Both the position numbers and the translations under genes were made by a program. The notes under the pieces were generated by a model that was given only the letters and a program-made list of their open reading frames with translations, did no database searches and was not told the origin of the DNA. From Paramacrobiotus richtersi (Eukaryota; Tardigrada; Eutardigrada; Parachela; Macrobiotidae): a stretch of DNA of 41,746 bases. The DNA is taken from NCBI GenBank assembly GCA_034698045.1, contig JAQGAU010000097.1, positions 1-41,746 on the forward strand, written 5' to 3'. Positions 1-11,850 of this stretch are shown piece after piece; the stretch's first letter is position 1; each line of letters opens with the position of its first letter.

Positions 1-393
1 AGTTTGTGTTTAAACTTTCTCCAGTGATTGCGCCACAGCCGGATGCTGCGCGCACAATTCGCTTTCACATTCGTGTATGTTGGTGTTTTGACCACCGAAA
101 GCAACAGCGGATCCTGTTTTATCGTTTCAGAGTACGCAAACGAAACATGCCCTCCGAACATACTGAAAATACAGGTAATTCCCCTTAAGTCAGTGACCGT
201 TTGCAAGATATGATCTCGTTTTTTGTTTACATATTTGTCACTTTATACTAATAATTTTATTGACCAGACGATCCACACAGTACCCACATGCACAAAAAAC
301 GTTCTCGAAATATAGAAGCTTCCAAATTAACAATTAAAGTTTAACAATTAACAATTTAAGTTAAAGTGTTATAAACTGCCCAGTGCGGACAGA
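1..393. other. Left flank, no gene established
   Basis: No convincing gene is visible. A polypyrimidine stretch ending in CAG at about 135, followed by a short open stretch and a GTAATT donor at about 175, could be a small internal exon of a plus-strand gene that begins outside the window. Nothing in it matches a family I recognise. The part nearest 393 is AT-rich and probably includes the 3' UTR of the minus-strand acetyltransferase gene. Confidence 0.3.
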
Positions 394-1386
394 TCATCCT
401 ATCACACCGGATGTAATGGCATACACACATGACGTAACACTCGGACAAGGTTCATTATTACGGTACATGATAACATTTTCTTCCAGTACTATCCCATCCA
501 AATTTTCCACCATCTTAACCGCAGCTTTATTCTCGGCAAAAATCTCCACCATCACGACCAGCGCGTCCGGCACCCTGCTAAGTAAAACATGCAAAATCTT
601 CTCGGCCGCTCGTGGATCTGTTGCCACGAGTGGGCCGATCTTGCACGTTCCGTCCGCATAACACCGCCGAATGACGCCATATCCCGCCAAGCCCTCGCGT
701 GTCTTGTACGCCAGCGCAACCGCCCGCGGTTGCCGCATCCAGGCCTGAACAAACGCCGGTGGTTGGTAGGACAATCCCGTCGTCCGATTAAACCTGTTGA
801 TTTCTTGTAAAGGGATGGTATTCGCGTCGATTACGCAATCGTCTTCTGGATCGTCAAACCGGTCCAGCTGGTCAATTTTGTAAATTACCACTTTCCCGGC
901 CGACTTGAACCTCTCTCGCTCGTACCGTTGAGCCATGTTTTCAACAGCGTACATCCCGATTTGCCGCTTTCCGCAGTGTCCCAGTCCAGCCTTCCACAAC
1001 TGGCTCCCGTAACCGTTACCACGGAGTTTCGGATCCGTAATGAAAGCCCCGATAAATGAGTAAGATTTCGAGTAATTCACCACGATAAGGATACAGACGA
1101 TACGGCCGTTTAGTTTCCCGACTAAACAGGCGTCCGGATCGATTAGACTGAATAAAGGGAAATCATTGACGCCGGACGACCATTCCGGTGCGTTGTGGCT
1201 GTTCCATAGGGAATGGAGTTTATTTATCTGGATTAGTTCGAAAGGATCACGTACTGTGCTGATTAGGAATCCATCCTGTTCTTCCAGATTACAGGTCTGA
1301 AGACATTCCATAGTAAAGACGGCATCAAAAACAGGTTCTGCTACACCTTTCGAAGTGGTGATTCTGAGATTTTTGTAGGATAACAA
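394..1386 (-). CDS. GNAT N-acetyltransferase with a second, YitH/HolE-type C-terminal domain
   Basis: An uninterrupted single-exon reading frame of 330 aa. GNAT enzymes move an acetyl group from acetyl-CoA to an amine. Residues about 40-165 read as the GNAT fold, with the acetyl-CoA pyrophosphate-binding loop LRGNGYG at 121-127 following the strand FIGAFITDP. Residues about 190-315 form a second half (AGYGVIRRC, then IGPLVATDP) of the kind seen in the invertebrate two-domain GNAT proteins once called DUF1248. No signal peptide or membrane segment is seen, so it is probably cytosolic. The first ATG was taken as start; Met26 is an alternative, and the 25 residues before it are not clearly domain sequence. 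The frame lies outside the duplicated array and has no second copy here. The substrate cannot be told from sequence. Confidence 0.85.
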   Translation of the reverse strand: MLSYKNLRITTSKGVAEPVFDAVFTMECLQTCNLEEQDGFLISTVRDPFELIQINKLHSLWNSHNAPEWSSGVNDFPLFSLIDPDACLVGKLNGRIVCILIVVNYSKSYSFIGAFITDPKLRGNGYGSQLWKAGLGHCGKRQIGMYAVENMAQRYERERFKSAGKVVIYKIDQLDRFDDPEDDCVIDANTIPLQEINRFNRTTGLSYQPPAFVQAWMRQPRAVALAYKTREGLAGYGVIRRCYADGTCKIGPLVATDPRAAEKILHVLLSRVPDALVVMVEIFAENKAAVKMVENLDGIVLEENVIMYRNNEPCPSVTSCVYAITSGVIG

Positions 1387-1810
1387 AATGATAACAAAAT
1401 CAGGCCGACATCATTACTGTTGTAATTGTGGGTTGCCGTCCGTGTCTAGCGTACTGGTCATATAAATAGATACACATGTACAACATGCGTGGACGGTGGA
1501 CTATGAACCTTCTTGACTGATGGCTCACGGCCGACTGAAAGCCAAGCCGCGACAACAGCATTACATGACACCTGATCTAAGACAACAACAAGGATTGTAC
1601 TGATAAGCAGGTGATAAGATGGCATTGCAGCCATATACTTACGCAACCCGGCATTGCAGCTGATGGGATAACCGTGACTAATTAATGACAGATTGTTAAA
1701 TACTTACAGCAAGACGTTTCCTGCTTTGTCTTTATTAGGTTGACGGCTGCTACGCTCTCGGGTTTCGGTAACGCCGTTATGTAACGGGTTTTCGTGACGC
1801 TATACGTTAA

Positions 1811-1884
1811 TTATTAAAACGCCCTGCGAAACGCGACCTGTGCAATCGCCAGTATCCACTGTAACCGGTTACATGTAATATCGT
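1811..1884 (+). repeat. Direct repeat, copy 1 (about 74 bp)
   Basis: Starts TTATTAAAACG and ends GGTTACATGTAATATCGT. It matches 2212-2288 almost base for base, apart from a few substitutions and a 3-base difference. The two lie in the same orientation about 400 bp apart. Confidence 0.85.
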
Positions 1885-2211
1885 ACGAGCCAGAAACCAC
1901 AGGTTTGCGCTCTCACCGGTCAATTTTAAATCGTAGCGACGACGTCCTGGATAAGTGTACGAAGTATTTATTACTATCGCAAATCATGTGCGGCACTTTT
2001 CTCAAAGGTCACACTGCAGAATATGCGTATAAGGTTAGACGTAGGGAGGGTCTTTATGCCACCGACAACACTTTTCAGCTTGCCAACTTCACTTCCAAAA
2101 TCATTTGGCAGAATAAACAGCGTGTTCAGCTGCAGGTCGAGCGTGCAGAGATTCCGAAAACGTCGGAGAACGATGAGGAAAAACAGCTTACTGTAATTAT
2201 GAAGACGTCAG

Positions 2212-2288
2212 TTATTAAAACGTCCTGCGAAACGCGACCTGTGCAGTCGCTAGTATCAGCCACTGTAACCGGTTACATGTAATATCGT
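2212..2288 (+). repeat. Direct repeat, copy 2 (about 77 bp)
   Basis: Second copy of the repeat at 1811-1884, same orientation. The sequence between the copies is unlike the repeat and contains a 125-residue open stretch of unknown meaning. Confidence 0.85.
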
Positions 2289-2976
2289 CCCCGGTAACTC
2301 CCGGCGTGTAACGGCGTACGACAACTTCATCCATAGTCGCCTCCAGAGTGCTATTCGTTCATCTGTCAGTTATTACGAACCATAATTGATACTTCTACGC
2401 ATGTATGTAGCCCCACAGATTCAGCTGCGCTGAATTTGATAGATGCAGTTTTGCACGACATTTGTGACACGAACAGTACTTCATAACGTATCCTGCATAC
2501 CTTAAACTAAACATATAAAGTAAGTACTGTACTGTACCGCGCTATCGATGATATTTCGACCGGTACGGGGTTGCTCAATTTCTCCATAATAACTGCAACA
2601 GAACCACTGATACGACACTTTGGATCCAGCTATTGTACCGTGTACGCGCCGATGTAACAAGGAAATTGGGTGAGATTGGCTGACTTTGCAAAAAAACGCA
2701 GTATACCTGCCGTACGTACGTAACGCTATACCGCACAATGAACATCGTTGGTAGCCGAAATTACCTGCCGGGCATGCCTTTGTGTATTTACAAACCGCAG
2801 AAACGTAAAAACTCAGCTGACTGTGTTCGATTGATTGTGAGTAGTTCTGCGTTGTGAAGTTTGCAAGAAAACCGCAGATTTTGCTGGGGGCCCTTCCAGA
2901 CCATTTTTTCGGGCCCAACCATTGCGGTGTTTGTTTGGCGAATTCTAGCTAGCACATCAATTAGCCGAAGTCCAAA

Positions 2977-5900
2977 ATGACCGCTGCCTGGATGCTGTCA
3001 TTATCCTGCTTGGTTTCCAGCCTTTTGATGGTTTGTGTACTGTCTGCACCTTCCTCCACGCAGACAAACAAACCAACACCAACTTCCTGGCAGGATAGAG
3101 TGCGGCAACGAGCGCCGGATTTCAAGCAGTGCCCAAAAAAGTGAGCTAACGTAGACACTACTTGCACCGAACAGGCAACCTCGAATGAAGGACACGAAGG
3201 TTTTAAGTGCTTGCACCGAGTATACCTGTACATACTAATCACATGTCTATATACAGATCGAAAAAAGCACGGCAAAGTTTTGGTTTTTATTACAGTTAGT
3301 GCAGATGCAAAACATCTTCTTATTCTGCTTGATAGATTTAACTTCGACCGTCCACTATTACTGTTACAATCACTGGACGGCTTCGCTGCCCGTTTTGTGG
3401 ACCAAGTCCCTGCCGTCAAGTTCCTATCCCAACAAGCCGTCCACGCACCGTACATGCGGCCGGTCTTTCCCACCAGCACCTATCCCAACCATTATTCCAT
3501 CGCTACTGGCTTATACCCAGAATCTCATGGCATCATAGACCAGTCCTTTGCGTCGCCGGATAACTCGACGTATTTTGTTAATTCCAAACCCAGCCATACC
3601 ATTAGCGATTTCTGGAAAGGCCAGCCCATCTGGCAAGTGGCTGAACGCCAGGGTAAAAAAGTCTTCACAAGATATTGGCCCGGAGGCGATGTAGGTAGCG
3701 GTAAATGGACGACCGGATTAAAAATTTGCGGTTGCTGTTAATTAGGGATTACAGTGATATACTGCCGTAGGTTGTTATTAACAACATGCAGGCATCAAAA
3801 TGGTCGAAATATAATGGGTCGGAACCTGTGGAGTCCATAGCACAGACCGTTCTAGACTGGATACAGCTGCCTAAAGAACAACGCCCGGCTATGATTCTTG
3901 CGTATTTCCGGGAACCCGATACGGCCGGTAATCTAGTCAAGCGTAGTACGATTAAGTAAATTGGAAAATATTTTCATTCCAGCCAGAAAAACGATCATAA
4001 CGATCAGCAGAAATATATTTGTACCTAGCGTATTCGATTCATTGTCTGATCAAGAAATGATGTACAACTAACAATAAATAATTAGTAAAGTACTTTTAAA
4101 TTTTTTATAGGACATGAATCACTGGAAAACACAGATAGATTTCGAACGGGCTTAACGGATGTGGACAAATATTTAAACCTGCTTATGACGGGACTCGAAG
4201 ATACCGGTCTAATGGACTGCGTCGACCTTATTGTCGTCTCCGATCATGGGATCGACCAATGCCGGAAGACGGTAGACCCCCATGTGGAGCGCGTAAATCC
4301 AGTCGATGTTCACCGGGTAAGAAAAATATAATATATGAATTTAGTTTATCCCATCTCTAAACAACTTGCACCACAAGTAAAAGGACTAAGTTGTTCCCAC
4401 AAAATTTGCAACATTTTCGTGACCTTTACAGGGTAGTGGCGCTATGAACCGCGTCAAACTCCAGAAAAATGCTGATATAGAAAAAGCGGTATCGCAACTC
4501 TCATGTGACTCGGAAAACTCTCCATATCAAGTGTATTCCAAATACCAACTCCCAGTACGGTTACATTATGTAAACGCGGATACGATCGCTCCGGTCCTTA
4601 TATTACCAAACACATCATACGTCCTGTTTCCCACCGGAAGCAACGATACCTGTGCTGACCGTTTCAACATGCACGGCTGGGATAATTTGTACGATAAAAT
4701 GAAAGCTTTGTTCATTGCGTACGGTCCATCGTTTAAGACCAAAACCGTAACTGAACCTTTCGAAAATGTGGAGCTGTTCAATCTCTTTTGTGATCTCTTG
4801 GGTGTGGAGTGTGCTGCCAATAACGGGACTGTTGGGAGTTTGCGGCATTTGCTACTTCCTGAAAAGGAGAAAACTCTGCCGGAAAACGACAATGATTACG
4901 TTGAAGAACCGTCCGCTACTGTATACGGTTTACGGCAGGACAATCGAATGGATGCGGTATGTAAGGAAAGCTGTCCCCAGAAGGTAAATAATAATAATCA
5001 GCCTTGATCTATCTTCATATAATAAGTCCGCAAGTGTCGAGTTACTGTTGTCACATGTTTTTTGATGAAATACTGTAGGCCGATCTTTCAGCACTACGGC
5101 AGGTTGCGCCAAATCCAAAAGAAGACTCGGATATTGGTGGTCTGCCTCGAAGCTTTTCAGGAATACGGAACACTAATATTAGTATCCTGCGTAATCATGA
5201 TTACACTGCTGGATACAACGATAAGCAACAAATAGCATCCTGGATCAAATTTCAGCTTCCCAAGATATCCGGAAATGTACTCGCGAAAAAGCTACAGGTA
5301 AAAGCTCTCATATTAATTCGCTATAATTTCTTACTGGTAGTTTCGCCAGCAAGTAACCAACAGTGGTACTTACACTAGACAGTCTGATCTCAAGTTTTCG
5401 AACCTTTATTAAGGTTTGTCGGACGGTTTTGAAGGTTGATTTCAATAGAATCAGTTCTCAAGCTGAGCAATACGCCAAAAACTTCACTGCAATTGTGCTT
5501 TACTCAGGGAACCAGAAAAGACAAGTGCAGATACGCTGATCCCAGAACTGCCCGTAAACCGGACTGGACGCTTCCGTGCGCCGGTCTGACTACATCCGAT
5601 AAAACCGCTAAGGTCATATCGGCACCGCTCTTTCCGCCAGGTTTGTTTGCCCTTGTTTTGTTTGTTTTTCCGGTGCAACTGTAAGCGACATACCAGTAGT
5701 GGCACTTATGGTAACGGGCGGCGATAATTAAGTTAATATTGCGGTTTAAACCAGAAATGGCCACCAAAAACGAATATCAAGCGGAAGCAAGACTATTAAC
5801 CAACTCTGTACCCATGTACGAAACATTTTATCACGGGCTCTGGCATCCTCTGCTGCGTTTGGTTGTCGGCTGGAACACCGAGAAAAATCCGCTGCGCTTG

Positions 5901-6642
5901 TATCTTGGACCGGTGTGGGATCGAAGGAGCCCGTTCGGATTTGCGGATGATTATGTCGAGTACGTATACGCATTACACATTTATTTCTTGTACCGTAGGG
6001 GAAGCGAACAGAACTTCATGCACATATAACAGCATACATTTGGGCTACATTTCTGGATGCAATGCATTGAATGATCTGAATCAATTCAGGTTATATAGTG
6101 AATCTGCATATAATGTGGTGATAGTGTCAATTTTTAAAAGCGTCTTTACAGTTACAACGCACACGACAACTGTAGAACTGCATGTGGCATTTCATCCCGC
6201 TTTACATAAAAAACTAAGTAATCACCCTTGCGTTCAGTGCATCGAAGAAAAACGATCTGAATTCCACCATCCCGACTCATTTTTACCTGGTGGCGTTGAA
6301 ACGAAGAGACAGTCCACCATGCCAAGAAATTTCCTGCCAATGGGACGTTACGTCCTTTATTCTACCGCATCGTCCAAAGAATCGTAAATCTTGTCAGGTA
6401 CACAATTAATATTGCAATATAATAATTTTAACAACTAAATATTCGGAAAAGCAAACTTTCGACATTTCTGTTTTGCTTTCTTGCAGTCGGACCGTTTGTA
6501 CTTTTTAACCAACACTGCCTCAGTCAAAGATGTTGAACGGATTACGGGACTGCGCTTTTTTCCAAATCTTCCGTGGCAGGCAGCGGTGCGCCTGCGAACG
6601 AGACTGACGGATTATTTATGGGATGATCATAAGTCGTTGTAA
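2977..6642 (+). CDS. ENPP copy A (alpha type), secreted nucleotide pyrophosphatase/phosphodiesterase, complete
   Basis: Ten exons: 2977-3140, 3336-3690, 3771-3927, 4111-4316, 4432-4983, 5079-5297, 5508-5640, 5755-5959, 6238-6397, 6487-6642. All join in frame to 768 aa. ENPPs are two-zinc ectoenzymes that cleave nucleotide or phospholipid diesters. All expected active-site residues are present: Asp69 in DGF, nucleophile Thr103 in PTSTYPNHY, Asp223 and His227 in EPDTAGH, Asp270/His271 in SDHG, His375 in HGWDN. A signal peptide fills about residues 1-30. The C-terminal half (HDYTAGY, VPMYETF, IPTHFYL, RITGLRFF) is the inactive nuclease-like domain of ENPP1-3. The somatomedin-B repeats usual in ENPP1-3 are absent, as are C-terminal membrane or GPI signals, so it should be secreted. 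Exon phases match every other copy. The start was chosen for the signal peptide. Substrate (nucleotide or lysolipid) is not determined. Confidence 0.93.
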
Positions 6643-7669
6643 GGAAAGTTGGTCGTACTGGAACTGGATGCACCATTTTCTAGTCTATTATTATCAAAAA
6701 AGACATTTTTACGAAGTAGCTGTGCCTAATATTTCAAGAGACAGCTAGGGTTTCGTACCTTTTTATCAGTTTTATGCAATGTATACTTCTTTGTCGTTCT
6801 TCTGACCAGTAAACCTGGCCGTGTTAACGATTGTCGGGAGATTTCTACTCCGTGCTCTCCCTTTATTGTATCCGTTTAATACTCTAGCATAGTTGACTCT
6901 GGGATAGTATGTACTAGTTGTTTGTCTCCTGAGTGCCTTTGCTCATAAGTTGTGCAACTCGCCTAAATACCGGCAAATGCGCGTGTTCTGAGAGCACCAA
7001 TATCGCATTTCGATCATATTTGTTAGGGCATCTCAATTGTGAGACGCCCTGGCAAAACGCAACGAACAATCATTATCCAGTCAAAGAAACAGCAACATCA
7101 GCGCTTGACGTTGAAAACAAAAACACGTCTTCCATCTCTTCAGTTGAATCGATAGTCCCCACAACGCAGAATACATTCCACGAAAAATTGCAAATTTTCA
7201 TGCGCTTACACTTTGGCCAAGAAACTCTATAGACCGCTCATGCATCCAGCATATGAAGACCAGACGTTTGATAAGCTTTAGGTGACTGTGTGACACGAGT
7301 AGATGATAAAAAGGAAGTGAATCGGAGTATCAAAATGAATATCATTAGTTGATGTCTCTTTGATCGTTAAAATATATTAATCGCCTTTGGCTGGATACTA
7401 CGACTTTCGATACTCGTATGCTCTGGCTGGTTGTTGAGAACTGGATGCTTCATGTAATAATGCACCTTCAGGCTTTGGTTGGCATAATTTATGCACACCC
7501 TGTATTTAACGATTATCGCGGATGTGCAGATTTTACAGACTGCTGTAGCATGCCGTCGGCGCATGCGGTCGGAACCCTTAATTAGATACCCGAGCTGCAC
7601 AAGTGTAAAAAACAGTTTGAGCGATTCATTGATACAGCGTATTCGTCGGACAACTGGCAAAACAAAAAA
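6643..7669. other. Intergenic spacer between ENPP A and ENPP B
   Basis: The first part is the 3' flank of copy A and is shared, diverged, with the flanks of the truncated alpha copies near 15.25-15.6 kb and 22.15-22.4 kb. A readable shared motif is TTAACGATTGTC followed by TTCTACT. The last 170 bases before 7670 resemble the upstream regions of beta copies C and D. A 99-residue open stretch at 6933-7232 lies in the alpha flank and has no recognisable domain; I do not call it a gene. Confidence 0.55.
7500..7669 (+). promoter_or_regulatory. Conserved 5' region of ENPP-beta genes (copy B)
   Basis: The stretch upstream of the copy B start aligns with those before copies C (24127-24285) and D (35230-35390). 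Shared pieces include TTAACG, GATGT..AGA/GATTTTACA, AGCTGCA..AGT and a TTCGT(T/C)GGACAAC block just before the ATG. Conservation broken by small indels suggests 5' UTR or proximal promoter, not coding sequence. I see no clear TATA box. Confidence 0.45.
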
Positions 7670-10600
7670 ATGACTGCTAAGGAATGGATTGTACCATTAA
7701 ATTTAGTCTTCATTTTGATAATCTATCTGGATACATCAATCCAGACAGCATCCGTTTCATGGCAGGAAACAGTCCGACAACGGGCTCCGGACTTCCGTAA
7801 ATGCCCCAAAAGTAAGCAACGCATCGTTTAGCGTACCACTGGCATCTATATCAAAGATGTGTGTATCATGCAGATTTGGTTTCGATCGTCCGCTGACCGC
7901 TGTTAATGGTGCACTCTTTCGATGGGTTCGGTGCTCGGTTTGTGGACCGTGTCCCTTCAATGAAGTTTCTAGCCGGGCAAGCTCTCCGAGCACAACACAT
8001 GCGCCCAGTGTTTCCGACCAGTACTTTTGCCAACCATTACGCTATTGTCACGGGGTTGTATGCGGAATCACACGGCATCATAGATCAGTCGTTTCCGTCC
8101 GTCGATAGCAAAATCCATTTCGAAAACTCCAAGCCGAGTCATTTCGTTAGCGATTTCTGGAAAGGTCAACCCATTTGGCAGGTAGCGCAGCGACAGGGAA
8201 GGAAGGTGTTTGTACGATACTGGCCTGGATCTGATGTAAGTAATACAATTGAACAGTAAACATTAAGTTAATATCTGTACTGAAGGTGCCTTATATGACA
8301 ATGGCAAGGCTAGCTTGCCCTTTAGTCGAGTATAAACTTTAAACCAGTAATCGAGACAACGCGCGTGTGGGGTATTTGTGAGAATGTAACGGTTGTCAGA
8401 TTTCTTGAATCCGCCTTCTACACAATTTATATTTGACAATGCCTTTCAGGTGATTATTAACGGTGTCCAGCCAACAAACTGGACCGTCTACACTGATCCT
8501 GAGTCAGTGGATTCCAGAATTAATACGATTATCGGCTGGATTAACCTGCCCAAAGAACAGCGTCCAGATATGATCATTTCATATCTCCAGGAACCGGATA
8601 AAGGCGGTAAGACAGACTCCTATACTAGAGTTCGACGTTATTGCAGCAGAAAAGATCCAAATATTTGCTCACCCGCATAGGCCACGCTTCACTCGAAATG
8701 ACGAAAAGGTTTAGAAACAGCTTAGAGCAAGTGGACCATCACCTCGACATGCTGATGACTCGGTTGACAGAAGCGGGTTTCACGGATTGTGTTGATCTCA
8801 TTATCCTTTCGGATCATGGGCTAGTTGAGTGTCTGCATACAGTCGATCCTCATGTTGAGCGTGCAGGACCAGTGGAGGTTGATCCAGTAAGTAGGTTTAC
8901 AAAGAGGAAATAGCACGCCATGCACCAACGAAGCCTAGCTGTATGATTACATTAAGAAATCGCAAAGAAAATGCATTCTTACAGGGTAAACTAGGCACAA
9001 TGAATCGCGTCCAACTGTCACAACATGCTGATATCGACAAGGCAGTGTTACTACTAACCTGTGACTCGGAATACTCACCCTATCAAGTTTACACCAAACG
9101 TGCACTTCCGGTCAGGTTGCAATATGTTAACGCGGAGGTGATTCCTCCGATCATCATAACAGCAAATATATCGTACGTCCTATATCCCACCGGATCAGGC
9201 AATCACACTTGCGCAGGCAAAACCATACACGGATGGGACAATATATACAGCAAAATGCAAGCACTCTTCCTGGCTTATGGTCCGTCTTTCAAGGTGAAGG
9301 ATACCGTGGAGGCGTTTGAAAATGTTGAATTGTTCGGTTTATTTTGTGACCTTCTTAACATTACCTGTATACCCACCAATGGAACTGCTGGCAGTTTGCG
9401 GCACGTTTTGCGTCCCGAAAAGCAGACAGGCTTACCGAGACCGGAAAATGTCTTTGGCGTTGTATCAAGCGTTGTCAGAAATCCGAAGCTGAATTCAAAC
9501 GGCTCGAGTTATATTATATGTGCGGATAACTGCCCACAAAAGGTAAGCACCTTTCATACTCGTACTGTAACAGTATGGTACAAACTACAATAACGACATT
9601 CTGCAAGATTATGACGACGTACTGTTTCATTCTGTATGTATAAATTCGGCTTTTCTCATACACATACAGAAATGGTAACTGGCAATTAAATTCTTAATTC
9701 AAAGTCAGCTTCCCCATCGAGTTTTCGTGAAGACTGTGCAAACTTATAAACGAGCTCTTGCTCTTGCATACCCAATAATGCGACCTTGTACACCTACTTA
9801 TGCGACCATTGACCTGTTTCAGAATACAGGGCACCAGCATCAACATAATTTTCGTAAAGGCTGCTGAGACCTGTTGCTTGAAAGAAAGCAAAAGGCAAAA
9901 AGCGTAACTGTCAATACGGAAATGTTGACTGAACTAAAAACTTTCTGACGGAGAAATGTTTGAATCTAGACAAACACAAATACGATGGTACAGGTCAATA
10001 GGTCATATGCGTACTTAACGAAGCGAAATTCGAATGTAGTAAAATCGCGAATCATGAATCCTTTTCTTTTCCATGCAGGTGAACTTTTCAGCCTTGGAAC
10101 AGCTTGTTCGCAGTTCCAATCAAAATCATTCGGAACTGGGATCTTTACCCCGGGTTAGCCATTCCGGTGCACGAAACATGGACATCAACATCTTGCTCAA
10201 TCACGATTACAAAGCTGGCTATGACAACCAACGACAAATGGTTTCGTGGACAAAATTTGGACTACCCAAGATGCCTGGTGCCCAGCTAAAGCTCATTGTA
10301 ATGTTTAGCGCATGTATCTAATCTACAAGATTATTCTTGTAATCCATCAGCTGATCTTTTATACAGAATTGATGCTGACGAGTCAGTTGTCACATATGTC
10401 ACCTGAATAACCTAAATACTTGGACGACTGTGCGGGCGACCATGAGTGACTTGCCATAAGTGAACTGAATCTTGATCCCCATGGTTGTTCCTGTTTAGGA
10501 TGACAAAGCCAGTTGCCAGTTTGCGGACCCTAGACTTAATCAAACCCAGCTGGACACTTCCGTGTGCTGGTCTAGACGTTAACGAAACCGGTAGTTCCGC

Positions 10601-11586
10601 CAAGCTAATATTCGCTCCAGTGTATCCTACCGGTAAGAATTTGGCACTGGAACAGTTTTTAGCTGAAAATCAACAAGAGGGCTTATTTAATTATATACTG
10701 TTGAATGCAAGACTACCGTGTACTGTAATAATCAATGTACATAGGTGACAATATTATTATGTACTGACGAAACCTGTACAGTAGACGCGACGTGTTTCAT
10801 TACACGTGCGTAGAACTCACCACCAAACCGGAATACCAAGCAGAGCCACTATTGGCCAGCAATATGGTGCCCATGTACAGCACATTCTACAACGAATACT
10901 GGAAGGCTTTGCTTCGTCTGATAGTCAGCTGGAACACGGTGTCTAATCCCTTGACCATTTATGTCGGTCCTGCTTGGGATCGCGAAGCTCCGTTTGGCAT
11001 TGTGGTTTATTTCAAGTACGTCTGCAAAATGCTCACCACACTAATTCGTAGCTTTTTGACTGCTACTTTATTCGGTCCAGTAAGATGCGAATTTAAATGT
11101 ATAGTAGAATCTCATTATGACTATCCGCAGCGAAACGACGGAATCCGGCAAATTCATTCCGACGCATTTCTATCTGATTGCTGTAAAGCAACGAGACAAG
11201 CCAACCTGTCAAGGTGTTTCTTGTTCTTTGGATGTGATTTCTTTTATCCTTCCACATCAACCGAAACCCAAGAAGCCCTGCCAGGTATTTCGAGTAACAG
11301 CGGAACTTTTGATTTTCATGCTAAACAATTTGATTTAAACATAGGTATAACTTTATACAGAAAGTCCTAGCGTTGGTAAAATACATTGTGACTGCCGTTG
11401 ATCACCAAACGCAATTGGTTGCTTTTACAGTCCGAACGGTTCTATCTGCTGACCAACACCGCATCTATAAATAACGTCGAGCGCATAACAGGACTGCGCT
11501 TCTTTGCCGATCTTCCTTGGCAAGAAGCTGCACGTCTTCGAACTCGACTGACCGATTATTTGTGGGATGATCGTGTACCGTTGTAG
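7670..11586 (+). pseudogene. ENPP copy B (beta type), all ten exons present but frame broken
   Basis: Exons: 7670-7811, 7874-8235, 8450-8606, 8681-8886, 8985-9542, 10079-10297, 10499-10632, 10814-11015, 11131-11284, 11431-11586. The catalytic motifs survive (FDGF, PTSTFANHY, QEPD..GH, SDHG, HGWDN), as does a signal peptide. Against copies C and D, exon 1 lacks one A just before the donor, exon 2 carries 7 extra bases (ACCGCTG, a copy of its neighbour) near 7894-7900, and exon 7 lacks two bases near 10533. Joined as in its paralogs it meets a TGA early in exon 2. Exon 6 ends at a shifted donor (GTAATG) but stays in phase. An internal ATG at 7906 (MVHSFDGF) could start a leaderless product, but the exon 7 break would still remove the last quarter. 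Few lesions in otherwise well kept exons suggest recent inactivation, or assembly error at two or three sites. Confidence 0.8.
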
Positions 11587-11850
11587 CTCGCTCCGAGCAT
11601 CCTAATAACGATTTTTCTGTGTTGGTGACTTAATTCCGGATAGAACTAAGTCAAACATTTATGGATCTTTTGCACTTCTGTACCTTTGAAGTATTATTTT
11701 TTTCCTTAAAGATTTACGAGGCACAGTAAAAGGGTAAAATGTGTGTCACATTTGACTTCATCAAACTACAAAACCACCAAAACATATATGTGATACAATA
11801 CAACAAACGTTAAATCAAGGAAACGCAAAATACAATGCAAATAAATGACC
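11587..11850. other. 3' flank of ENPP copy B with a conserved AATAAA
   Basis: AATAAA at 11840-11845 lies about 254 bases after the stop codon. Copy C has one at the equivalent place (30045-30050), in otherwise similar flanking sequence. This is a plausible polyadenylation signal, inferred from conservation only. Confidence 0.45.

Larger units (their letters stand above)
1387..2976. other. Intergenic region between the acetyltransferase and the ENPP array
   Basis: It holds the upstream regions of two diverging genes, the minus-strand acetyltransferase and plus-strand ENPP copy A, so promoters for both should lie here, but I recognise no defined element. A 125-residue open stretch at 1905-2282 (plus) and a 138-residue one at 2502-2918 (minus) have no recognisable domain. 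The first partly overlaps one copy of the direct repeat described below, so I do not call either a gene. Confidence 0.4.

Noticed and set aside
1905-2282. A 125-residue open stretch as a gene
   Set aside because: Its last 23 or so codons are made from one copy of a direct repeat, and I see no family resemblance.
1811-2288. The direct repeat pair as the ends of an LTR-type element
   Set aside because: Repeats are only about 75 bp, with no internal signals or coding domains and no target duplication seen.
2502-2918. A 138-residue open stretch on the minus strand as a gene
   Set aside because: No recognisable domain, no paralog in the window and odd composition. It lies directly before ENPP A, where promoter sequence is expected.
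4566-4892. Minus-strand open stretches opposite ENPP exon 5, also opposite copies A' and C
   Set aside because: They are mirror images of conserved ENPP exons; their conservation follows from the sense strand.
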